Assembly (NCBI RefSeq): GCF_009856605.1
Contig: NZ_CP047242.1
Span: 3,850,001 to 3,914,000, forward strand
DNA: 64,000 bases
Origin: Trichormus variabilis 0441
GTDB taxonomy: Bacteria > Cyanobacteriota > Cyanobacteriia > Cyanobacteriales > Nostocaceae
Direction: 5' to 3'
Below, in pieces: positions 18,558-27,900 of this stretch. Under the pieces are notes generated by a model, which ran no database searches, had not been told where the DNA came from, and saw only the letters and a list, made by a program, of their open reading frames with translations. Every line of letters begins with the position of its first letter. The first letter of the stretch is position 1. The translations under genes and the position numbers were made by a program.

Positions 18558-19316
18558 TCAGTATGCTCCGTTATTTTTGGGCATGATTACCACATCAATT
18601 GTTTTCAATATAATCCATAAGTCCAACCAGAGAGTCCTAGACTTGACATAATGCAAGTCGATTTGTACTCGTCGGGGATAGGGAATGTCATTCCTTCCTG
18701 AAACTTGCCATAATCCAGTAATTCCTGGTCGAATTGTTAGAACTTGTTCGATGTGATCACCATATTTTGGTAATTCTTCTGCTACTAAAGGGCGCGGGCC
18801 AACAACACTCATATCCCCTTTTAAAACATTCCAGAATTGGGGAAACTCATCCAGGCTGGTAATTCGTAAAAATTGACCAATTTTAGTAATTCTGGGGTCT
18901 TTTTTGAGCTTAAAACTACTTTCAAATTCCTGTCGCAACTGTGGCGATGTTTCCATCATTTGCATGAGGACTTCGTCAGCGTTGCTGACCATTGTCCGGA
19001 ATTTAATACAATTAAAGGGTTTGTAGTTTTGGCCGATTCTTTCTTGGACATAAAAAATTGGGCCTTCTGAGCTTAAAGCAATCAGCGAGGCCAGAATTAA
19101 ATAGACTGGTGAGAAGAGGATCAACACCAATAAAGAAAACACAATATCGAAAAGTCTTTTCGCAAACTCTCCGTTGATACCTTGCAAAGACAAACCTTTG
19201 GGTTTGATTTTAGGTGTCTTTGTTTTTTGACCACGCTTGACTGTAGAACGCATAGACGAGCTAGCATCTTGCCGTAAGCGTCGTTTGCCGGAGAGGAGTG
19301 AACTCTGGGCAGTCAT
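18558..19316 (-). CDS. Undecaprenyl-phosphate sugar phosphotransferase
   Basis: Second polysaccharide-initiating sugar transferase of the window. It has a basic N-terminus, one hydrophobic helix ([20 protein letters not shown]), [13 protein letters not shown], the catalytic [37 protein letters not shown] and the late [13 protein letters not shown]. The frame is open to an ATG at 19343, but I prefer ATG 19316, four bases after AGGAG (19321-19325), giving about 252 residues. ATG 19319 is too close to that site. It lies downstream of the GT4 gene on the same strand, so they probably act in the same polysaccharide pathway. Confidence 0.9.
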   Translation of the reverse strand: MTAQSSLLSGKRRLRQDASSSMRSTVKRGQKTKTPKIKPKGLSLQGINGEFAKRLFDIVFSLLVLILFSPVYLILASLIALSSEGPIFYVQERIGQNYKPFNCIKFRTMVSNADEVLMQMMETSPQLRQEFESSFKLKKDPRITKIGQFLRITSLDEFPQFWNVLKGDMSVVGPRPLVAEELPKYGDHIEQVLTIRPGITGLWQVSGRNDIPYPRRVQIDLHYVKSRTLWLDLWIILKTIDVVIMPKNNGAY

Positions 19317-19426
19317 CATACTCCTTAATAATCCACACCACACATAGTCCCAATCTTAAAGCCAAAAGGATGTGCTTCTGGGGTTAAATTGCCAAAAGCA
19401 TACAAAAGAATTACAAAAAATTCTGC

Positions 19427-20572
19427 CTAACCTGCTAAATTAGGCTTTTGTTGATGGCACTGGTCTAAAAAATCTAGATAGCGCTTGGCAAAGTTTTGCG
19501 GGGAAAACTCAGCAGCGTGCGATCGCATATACTCAGGGTCAAGAGCATCTTGATACATTTCAAATTTTTCTACTGCCTCCACCAAAGCTGCTTGAGTTTG
19601 CATTTTAAAAAATATACCTGTTCCTGTATCTTTATAAGATCGTACATCCCTAACTGTTTCCGTGGCACCTCCGATACCATAGGCAATTACCGGAGTACCA
19701 CAAGCTTGTGCTTCTACTAAAGCTATACCAAAATCTTCACAGGCAGCATAGACAAAAGCCTTGGCTTTGGCCATATACTTTTTGACTACATCATCAGGTT
19801 GCCAACCTAATATTTGGATATTAGAATTAGCTAGCTGGCGAATCTGTTTCATTTCTGAACCTGTACCAATGATGACTAATGGCCGTTGCAATTGGTTAAA
19901 CGCTTTCACAATTAGGGATACCTGTTTATAACTCACCAATCGGCAAACTGTGAGATAAAAATCCTCTTTGTGAGGTAAAAATGGAAATTCTGCGACATTC
20001 ACCGGCGGATAAATAACTTTGGCTTCTCGCCGATAGCAGCGCCATATACGCCTAGCTGTGTAATGGGAATTGGCAATGAAGTAATCTACTCGATTGGCGC
20101 TTAACACATCCCATTGGCGTAAACGATGTAATAAGTATCGAGTCACCCATCCCGCAACACCACTGCCCATTGGGCTGGAACGCAAATAATCAAAGGTTAA
20201 GTCCCAGGCGTAGCGCATGGGACTATGGCAATAGCAAATATGTAACTGGTCAGCAGTGGTTAATACGCCTTTGGCAACAGCATGAGATGAGGACAAGATT
20301 ACGTCATACTGGCGCAAGTCCAATTGTTCGATTGCCAGGGGTAAAAATGGTAGATACTTTTGGATACCATTACGGGCCGAGGGAAAGTGCTGGAGGAAGG
20401 TCTTGCCAATCTGACGTTGGTACAAATAACTTTCAGGATTGTTAGACTCAAAGTCGATGAGAGCGTATAAATCGGCATCGATATGATGCAGAATTTCTTT
20501 GACAACGAGTTCTGAACCGCCGGTGGCTTTTGGTGTCAGCCACTCATGAACAAGAGCATATTTCAATGGCAC
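19427..20572 (-). CDS. GT4-family glycosyltransferase
   Basis: Cytoplasmic-face glycosyltransferase of GT-B fold, 381 residues. The N-terminal acceptor domain begins YALVHEWLTPKATGGSELV. The C-terminal donor domain has YLTVCRLVSYKQV, PLVIIGTGSEMK and the E-x7-E motif in EDFGIALVEAQACGTPVIAYG (about 300-320), where the two glutamates contact the donor sugar. The sugar and linkage cannot be read from sequence. It lies 84 bases upstream of the second sugar-transferase frame, on the same strand. Confidence 0.93.
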   Translation of the reverse strand: MPLKYALVHEWLTPKATGGSELVVKEILHHIDADLYALIDFESNNPESYLYQRQIGKTFLQHFPSARNGIQKYLPFLPLAIEQLDLRQYDVILSSSHAVAKGVLTTADQLHICYCHSPMRYAWDLTFDYLRSSPMGSGVAGWVTRYLLHRLRQWDVLSANRVDYFIANSHYTARRIWRCYRREAKVIYPPVNVAEFPFLPHKEDFYLTVCRLVSYKQVSLIVKAFNQLQRPLVIIGTGSEMKQIRQLANSNIQILGWQPDDVVKKYMAKAKAFVYAACEDFGIALVEAQACGTPVIAYGIGGATETVRDVRSYKDTGTGIFFKMQTQAALVEAVEKFEMYQDALDPEYMRSHAAEFSPQNFAKRYLDFLDQCHQQKPNLAG

Positions 20573-21015
20573 AGCTAACTAACTTTAAGGTGTAGAAATT
20601 AAAGGAGGCAGGAGGCAGAGAGAGGGAGTAAGCAAGAAGCAAATTAAACCCCTCCAGCCTTGAAGCCACGGAAAAAATTACTCTATGGGAAACTGACTTT
20701 TAAAGTCAGGATTTTTTCAGGTCAAATTTCCCTTTACAAGCAAGAAATGGAAAGCGCTTCAGATAAAAAATACAGACGTACTTCTGTGAGGGGAGGTTCC
20801 AGAAGGATACAACAACCTGATAACCTCAAATCAGGGATTGGGGATTGGGTACTAGGGGTTGAGTAAGGGAATAATATTTTCTTTATTCTTATGTCTTTTC
20901 CCAGTCACCAGTCGCCAGTCTCCCCTTCGGGGTTCGCCAGTCGCTAATGGGGGAAACCCCCTACGTACCCGTCACTGGCTCACCATTCCCTCAAAAACAT
21001 AGCAATGGGTAATTT
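20573..21015. other. Intergenic region, 443 bp, rich in small repeats
   Basis: Between the divergent GT4 and CSP41-like genes. It holds degenerate GGGGATT units (about 20832-20846) and a composite repeat at 20901-20977. A 68-codon frame at 20660-20866 has no recognisable product and runs into the repeats, so I do not count it as a gene. Confidence 0.5.
20901..20977. repeat. Composite dispersed repeat
   Basis: CCAGTCA/CCAGTCG/CCAGTCT heptamers are followed by the hairpin CCCCTTCGGGG and then TAATGGGGGAAACCCCCTACG, a second hairpin with a short AAA loop. Both hairpin modules resemble small repeats scattered in Nostoc genomes. Confidence 0.7.
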
Positions 21016-21957
21016 ATGCGAATTTTAATAATGGGTGGTACTAGGTTCATTGGTGTCTATTTGACGCAAATCCTGGTTGAACAAGGACATGAGGTAGTAC
21101 TTTTCAATCGTGGTAATCGACCGTTACCAGCTTTACAGGGAGTAGGACAAATTATAGGCGATCGCACGGATGCCACGCAGCTCAAAGAAAAATTATCAGC
21201 AGAAAATTTTGATGTCGTTTTTGACAATAACGGCCGGGAATTAACAGATACTCAACCCCTGGCGGAGATTTTCCAAGATAGAGTGCAGCATTTTGTTTAT
21301 ATGAGTTCTGCGGGGGTTTATCTCAAATCTGACCAGCTACCCCACATAGAAGGAGATAAGGTAGACCCCAAAAGTCGCCACAAGGGTAAGCATGAAACTG
21401 AAGCTTATTTACAGCAAACAGGATTACCCTTTACTTCGATTCGTCCCACCTACATTTACGGCCCACGCAACTACAATGATTTAGAAAGCTGGTTCTTTGA
21501 TAGGATTGTACGCGATCGCCCCCTGCCAATTCCAGGTAATGGGTTACATATTACTCAGCTAGGTCATGTCAAAGATTTAGCAATGGCGATGTCCCAAGTG
21601 ATTGGTAATAAACAGGCCATTGGGCAAGTGTATAATATCTCTGGTGATCGCTATGTCACGTTTGATGGTTTAGCTCGTGCTTGCGCCCAAGCCTTGGGAA
21701 AATCAGCCGATGATATTAAAATTGTCCATTACGACCCGAAGAAATTTGATTTTGGCAAACGCAAAGCCTTCCCTATGCGAGTGCAACATTTCTTTGCTTC
21801 GGTCAACAAAGCACAGACAGAATTAAATTGGCAACCCCAATATGATTTAATTTCTGGGTTGGCTGACGCTTATGAAAACGATTATGTAGCAAGTGGACGC
21901 GATAAATCAGAAATCGATTTCTCTGTAGATGAGGAGATTCTCAAAGCTGAGAGTTGA
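21016..21957 (+). CDS. CSP41-like NAD-dependent epimerase/RNA-binding protein
   Basis: Atypical extended SDR protein, 313 residues, similar to plastid CSP41 proteins, which bind and cleave chloroplast RNA stem-loops. The nucleotide motif is GGTRFIG (about 7-13), with MSSAGVY near 95 and RPTYIYGPRNYNDLE near 155. The usual catalytic Tyr-x-x-x-Lys is not evident: the segment KGKHETEAYL stands in its place. This agrees with the view that the family acts on RNA rather than sugars. Monocistronic by position. Its natural substrate in cyanobacteria is not known to me. Confidence 0.88.
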   Translation: MRILIMGGTRFIGVYLTQILVEQGHEVVLFNRGNRPLPALQGVGQIIGDRTDATQLKEKLSAENFDVVFDNNGRELTDTQPLAEIFQDRVQHFVYMSSAGVYLKSDQLPHIEGDKVDPKSRHKGKHETEAYLQQTGLPFTSIRPTYIYGPRNYNDLESWFFDRIVRDRPLPIPGNGLHITQLGHVKDLAMAMSQVIGNKQAIGQVYNISGDRYVTFDGLARACAQALGKSADDIKIVHYDPKKFDFGKRKAFPMRVQHFFASVNKAQTELNWQPQYDLISGLADAYENDYVASGRDKSEIDFSVDEEILKAES

Positions 21958-22105
21958 GTCATGAGTGCTGGGTACTGAGTAAGAATTTTTTCTCTGCTCC
22001 TCTACCCCCTCTTTGACCACTCATACTAGTTCGGTCAAAAACGATAACATATTTAATTTCAACTAAAAAACTATAAAATTGATAATTACGAATTACCCAT
22101 AGATG

Positions 22106-23404
22106 TTACTCTAAATCACTTAAAGTTTCAGGCAAAGAAGTTTTTTTCTCATTAGCAATATTGCGTTCGTACCAACTCATTAATGGCGTAGCAGATATGC
22201 CATGTATAACGACAGAAACTACAATCGTAGTGTAAGTTATCCAAGCTATTTCTTCGCCAACTCCATCTTTCAAACCATGACCAAAAGCATAGGCAAGATA
22301 ATATAAGGAACCAACACCACGAATACCAAACCAGCCAAATAACCAGCGAGTAGCAGGATGGAAGTGGCGGCGATGGGATGCTAAAGGACGTTTGCCAATG
22401 GTGCTAATCCAGGCTCCAACAGGTCGAATAATTAAAAAGAGGAAAATAATTACTATCAAAGACTGATAGCCATAGTTAACTATTGGTTGCCATAGTAATA
22501 TGGAACCTAATAATAATATTGTGCCAACTTCTAAAAGCTTTTCTAGTCGTTCAATAAACTCTAATTGTGCCAGTGGTCTTTCTGGATTTCTATAAGTATC
22601 TTGAAAAACTAATCCCGCAATAAATACTGCTAAAAATCCATAACCGTTGACAACTTCTGTTAGAGAATAAGTTAACAAAATTGCACTGAGAGCCACAAAG
22701 TCTTCCATCAAGGCATCGGCAGAACGGCGCTTCTGGATTTTTTGGTCAATCCATACAATAGCTTTAGCAACAACAAAACCCATAATTAATCCAGCAGCGA
22801 TCGCCCAAATTAAATCAATGACCACCCACTGCTTAAACCAGGTATTCCAGTTGTCATCTTTAATAGCAAAAAGTCCAAAATAGACAAAAGGAAACGCTAA
22901 GGCATCATTTAACCCACCTTCAGAAGTTAAACCAAAACGTAGCTCATCTTTATCGTTAATATCTGTTAGTTGAACTTCTGATGCTAAAACTGGGTCAGTG
23001 GGTGCAAGAATAGCTCCTAATAAAATTGCTTCGCCCCAATTCATGGCTAAAAATAATTTAGCGACAATTGCTATAGCAAAAATAGAAATGGGCATTAAGA
23101 AACCAATCAGGCGTGCGGTAATATCCCACACTCTACGTCTCCTGGGATGGATAATTTTTAATCCACAGCTAAAAACGGAAATAATGACAACAAATTCTGT
23201 GATTCTTTCCAATAAATCTGCATTAAATACATCATCTCGCCGTAATTGTATCAACCCAAAGCCATAAGGACCAAGAATGATTCCCACTAAGAGATATATC
23301 AAAGCAAAAGATAAAGGTAACCGCGCAATCCAACCAGAACCTAATGTAACGATAAGCAAAAGTAGCCCAATTACAAATAGGTCAAGAATATAAATATCTA
23401 TCAT
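22106..23404 (-). CDS. CPA1/NhaP-type cation/proton antiporter
   Basis: Inner-membrane Na+ or K+/H+ exchanger, 432 residues, 11-13 membrane helices. LGAILAPTDPVLASEV (about 131-146) carries the essential Thr-Asp-Pro of CPA1 transporters, and the later FGWFGIRGVGSLYYLAYA matches the conserved Arg-containing helix. There is no long cytoplasmic C-terminal regulatory domain; the tail after the last helix is about 25 residues. It is divergent from the P450 gene, with 154 bases between the starts. Ion preference is not predictable. Confidence 0.92.
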   Translation of the reverse strand: MIDIYILDLFVIGLLLLIVTLGSGWIARLPLSFALIYLLVGIILGPYGFGLIQLRRDDVFNADLLERITEFVVIISVFSCGLKIIHPRRRRVWDITARLIGFLMPISIFAIAIVAKLFLAMNWGEAILLGAILAPTDPVLASEVQLTDINDKDELRFGLTSEGGLNDALAFPFVYFGLFAIKDDNWNTWFKQWVVIDLIWAIAAGLIMGFVVAKAIVWIDQKIQKRRSADALMEDFVALSAILLTYSLTEVVNGYGFLAVFIAGLVFQDTYRNPERPLAQLEFIERLEKLLEVGTILLLGSILLWQPIVNYGYQSLIVIIFLFLIIRPVGAWISTIGKRPLASHRRHFHPATRWLFGWFGIRGVGSLYYLAYAFGHGLKDGVGEEIAWITYTTIVVSVVIHGISATPLMSWYERNIANEKKTSLPETLSDLE

Positions 23405-23558
23405 ATAAATGATGTATAAAGAATCTGGATGGCTAGGCTATTTTAGAAGCGATCGCCTATTTGTATAAATGATCTACAGATAGATATCATGAAGATGACT
23501 TATATTAATTTCTACTTCTGCTAGCTTAGTTAGGATCGTGCCGAAAGGAGCATTTGTT

Positions 23559-24926
23559 ATGAAACTTCCAGATAGTCCAAAGATACCAAGATTTATGCAG
23601 CTAGTGCAGTGGATTTATCAGCCATTGCAACTAATGGAAGCATCTGCCAAAGCTCACGGGGATTGTTTTACACTATGGCTGACAAACAAACGACCAATAG
23701 TATTTTTGAGTAACCCACAAGCAATTCAAGAACTTTTTACTACTCCATTAGAACAATTAGACGCTAGAGGAACAGCCCAAGTTTTACAACCTTTACTAGG
23801 AGAAAATTCTTTACTGTTGCTGTCTGGAGAAACTCACCAGCGTCAGCGTAAGTTGTTAACGCCGCCTTTTCATGGCGATCGCATGAGGGCTTACGGCGAT
23901 ATCATTACTAACATCACCCAAGAAGTCATTAGTAAATGGCAATTAGGCGAACCCTTCTCTGTGCGCGACTCCATGCAGGAAATCACATTGCGGGTAATTT
24001 TACAAGCTGTTTTTGGTTTACGTGAGGGAGAACGTTACACCCAACTACAAAAACGCCTCTGTGACATCTTAGATTTGAGTGGTTCTGCCTTACGTTCTAC
24101 CCTATCCTTTTTGCCTGCATTGCAGATAGACTTAGGTAGTTGGAGTCCTTGGGGTCACTTCTTGCGTCAAAGAGCTGCAATTGACCAACTACTTTACGCC
24201 GAAATTCAAGACCGCAGAGATCATCCAGACCCATCCCGGACTGATATCCTGTCCTTGATGATGGCGGCGCGGGATGAAAATGGTGAAGCCATGACTGATA
24301 TCGAGTTGCGGGATGAATTGATGACGTTGTTAGTCGCAGGTCATGAAACCACCGCCTCAGCTTTGACATGGGCTTTATACTGGATTCACAAATTACCGCA
24401 AGTACGAGAGAAACTTCTGGCTGAGTTAGATAATTTTGGTGACAATGGCGACGTAAATGAAATTACTCGCCTACCTTATTTAACGGCTGTCTGTCAGGAG
24501 ACACTACGCATTTATCCCATTGCGATGGTGACCATCCCGCGTATTGTCAAGACAACTTTAGAAATTGGTGGTCATCAATTTGCACCAGGAACAATGCTTG
24601 TAGGCTGCATTTATTTAATGCACCGCCGACCAGATTTATATCCCCAGCCGCAAGAGTTTAAGCCAGAAAGGTTTTTAGAAAAGCAGTATTCATTATATGA
24701 ATATCTACCATTTGGTGGCAGTAACCGTCGCTGTGTGGGTATGGCTTTTGCCTTGTATGAAATGAAATTGGTTTTGGCAACAGTATTAGCAAATATGGAT
24801 TTAGCATTAGTTGATAACTATCCAGTCAAACCCACCCGGCGCGGTGTCACCTTAGCACCCTCCGGCGGTAAATGGTTAATTGCTACGGGACAACATCAAA
24901 AAGTCAAAAGCCCTGTAGAAGTATAG
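23559..24926 (+). CDS. Cytochrome P450, CYP110-like
   Basis: Haem monooxygenase of about 455 residues. The I-helix oxygen-activation motif AGHETTASAL, the K-helix ETLR, the RPDLYPQPQEFKPERF segment and the haem loop FGGSNRRCVGMAFA with the cysteine ligand are all present. The overall look is CYP110, a family confined to cyanobacteria that oxidises fatty acids or terpenes. A GTG at 23538 also opens the frame, but ATG 23559 has AAGGAG at the right distance, so I take it. No ferredoxin, reductase or terpene synthase gene is adjacent, so the substrate is open. Confidence 0.94.
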   Translation: MKLPDSPKIPRFMQLVQWIYQPLQLMEASAKAHGDCFTLWLTNKRPIVFLSNPQAIQELFTTPLEQLDARGTAQVLQPLLGENSLLLLSGETHQRQRKLLTPPFHGDRMRAYGDIITNITQEVISKWQLGEPFSVRDSMQEITLRVILQAVFGLREGERYTQLQKRLCDILDLSGSALRSTLSFLPALQIDLGSWSPWGHFLRQRAAIDQLLYAEIQDRRDHPDPSRTDILSLMMAARDENGEAMTDIELRDELMTLLVAGHETTASALTWALYWIHKLPQVREKLLAELDNFGDNGDVNEITRLPYLTAVCQETLRIYPIAMVTIPRIVKTTLEIGGHQFAPGTMLVGCIYLMHRRPDLYPQPQEFKPERFLEKQYSLYEYLPFGGSNRRCVGMAFALYEMKLVLATVLANMDLALVDNYPVKPTRRGVTLAPSGGKWLIATGQHQKVKSPVEV

Positions 24927-24981
24927 TTAATTGCCACAGCGATCGCCTATATTATTTTCCCATAGAGCGATCGCGCCCCAA

Positions 24982-27900
24982 TCAATACTTTAATATCTCG
25001 CACAGACGGCGATCGCTCTCTGTGACATGAGTGTTATTCTCTAGATAATCTTGTAGCCAATTGCAACCACGCCGGAGTAGTTGGTCTAAATTTTCTATCG
25101 GCCATAATCTCACGGTGCGATCATCAGAAGCTGTGGCAATATACTGATCATCAGGACTAATACTAATACTTCTGACTGCACCTTTATGTCCTTTAAATTG
25201 TGCTATTTGCTGTCCGTTAAGATTCCATAACCGAACGGTGCGATCGTCGGAACTAGTGGCGATATACTGCCCATTATGACTAAAAACGGCACTTTTCAGG
25301 GGGGCTTGATGTCCTCTAAATTCTGTGAGTATTTGCCCATCCAGAGTCCACAACTTGGCTGTATGGTCTTCCGAAGCAGTCACCAGATATTGACAGTCAG
25401 GACTAAAATTCACACTCCAAACTGTACTTTGATGCCCCAAGAATTGCCCCACCTGTTGTCCCTGGAGATTCCACAATCTAGCTGTACAATCATCAGCCGC
25501 AGTGGCAAGATGCTCTCCATTACAACTAAAACTCACATATCGCACCCATTTATCATGCCCTTTAAATCGCATCAACTCCTGACCATCAAGACTCCATAAT
25601 CTAGCCGTCAAGTCAGAAGAAGCAGTAGCGATATGCTGGCCATCAGGGCTAAAATTCACACTCCAAACTGTACCTTGATGCCCTGGAAATTGCTGAAGCA
25701 TTTGCCCTGTAACATCCCATAATCGCACCGTCCGGTCAGAGGAAGTAGTAGCAATGTATTTACCATCGGGGCTAAAACTCACACTCCAAACTTTTCCTCG
25801 ATGTCCAAGGAACTGTAAAAGCTCCTCACCTTGAATACTCCACAAACGTACCGTCCGGTCATCAGAAGCCGTAACGACCTGTTGCCCATCAGGGCTAAAA
25901 TCTATGCTCCTAACTGTACTCTGATGTCCTCTAAATGGGGGGAATTGCTGCTTGTTTAGGTACCACAATCGGACTGTGCGGTCAGAAGATGCAGTTGCAA
26001 TATATTTACCATCAGGGCTAAAACTCACACTCCGCACGTAGTCCTGATGTCCTGGGAATTGCTCTAGTTGCTGACCATTGAGATTCCAAACCCTAGCGGT
26101 GCGGTCAGAGGAAGCTGTAGCGATATATTTACCATTGGGGCTAAAACGCACACTCCAAACCACATCTTGATGGCCGCGAAATCGGCTTATCTGTTCCCCG
26201 GCTAGGTTCCATAATCGGGCTGTACCGTCAGAGGAGGCGGTAGCAACATACTGACCATCGGGGCTAAAACTTACATCCCAAACACAATCTTGATGTCCTG
26301 GGAAGCGGACAAGCAATTTACCCTTGAGGTTCCATAACCGGACTATTCGGTCATCAGCAGCTGTGGCAATGTGTTTACCATCAGGGCTAAAACTGACACA
26401 CCAGACGGTTCCTTGATGTCCGGAAAACTGCGCTAGCTGCTGACCGCTAAAATTCCATAACCTAGCTGTGCGGTCATCAGAACTAGTGGCGATGTACTTA
26501 CCATCAGAGCTGAAACTCACACTCCGCACATAGCCCTGATGCCCTTGAATTTTAGCTAATTGTTGACCCCTAAAGTTCCATAACCTGGCTGTCCGGTCAG
26601 AGGAAGCAGTCGCCATGTATTTGCCATCAGGGCTGAAATTGGCACTCCAGATTGTATCTTCATGCCCTTGTAATGAAATTAATTGCTTGCCTTGGAGATT
26701 CCATAATCTGGCGGTACAGTCATCAGAAGCCGTAAGGATATACTCACCATCAGGACTAAAACTGACGCTCCTGACCCAGCCTTGATGCCCTTGGAACTGA
26801 TTACGCTCTTGGATATTGTCTAGAATTGTCTGCAAAGCTAGTAATGGACTAGTTGCTGGGTATTTTGCCAAAGAGCGACCATCTTTGACTAAAGCTTGCA
26901 AAGCTTTTCCACTCCGCATTGCTGACATAAGGGAGTCTAATTGTGCAAAATCAAACTGACGTAAAGCGCTGACTCCTTCCTGTTCTAAGGTTGTCCCTGC
27001 TTGTACTTCTCTGAGGACAATTTGTTGTTTTTCTAGTTCTGCGTTGACTTGAGTTAGTATGGTTTCTACCCGCTCTAGCTCTTGTTCAATCTGTTTTCTT
27101 TGTTCCCGTTCCTGTTCGAGTTCTGCCAATAACTCATTTCCCTGCTGTTGACGAATGAACGGGACTAAATAATCATGTACTAATTGATAGCGATCTGCTG
27201 GTACTTCTGGTAAAAGTAACACTAATCCAGATTTCACAAAAATTTCTAAGATTAAATCTAATGTTTTTACCTCTGGTTTTAAATCTGATGCCAAATCAGT
27301 CCGAGTTTTGAGAGGACGAGTACCGTTTTCGTCTGTGAGTAAATATAGTACTAGGCGCGCCATTTGTTCATTTTCAGAACCACAATTTCTAATAACTGTT
27401 TCTAAAAACCTTTCTACTAATTTTTCTTTAGTACCAAACTGACAATATTTTGCCAGAGTATTAATTTTTTCTGTTTGCATTTGCGCCCCCACAATCTGTA
27501 ATTCAATGGGTCGCACTTCCCCAAATTGGCATGATAAATCTTCAACTAGCTTATCTATGAGTTTAGGTTCTAGGTAAAAGTGTGTTTTCTCTGTCAGGTT
27601 TTGAATAATAGCTTTGGCATCTGCTGGGGTAAAATTACCCAAATAATAGCGAATATTTTTATCTAAAATATTATTATTAATTGACCCCAAATTAAATAAT
27701 CGTTCTAACTCTAGTAAGTAATGTAAATAATCTTCCCGCAACGAAAGTACAATCTTGACAAAAGGTATATCCAAACAAAAGCGTAAAAACTCGTAAAATG
27801 CTTTTCTGCTAGCTTTATCTGTATAAACGAAGAAAAATTCCTCAAATTGGTCAAAAATTAACACTGTTAACAGATGGCGCTCAGAATTTTTCTGTAATTG

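Noticed and set aside
20660..20866. 68-codon frame upstream of the CSP41-like gene
   Set aside because: Its C-terminal part is encoded by GGGGATT-type repeats and the rest has no family resemblance.
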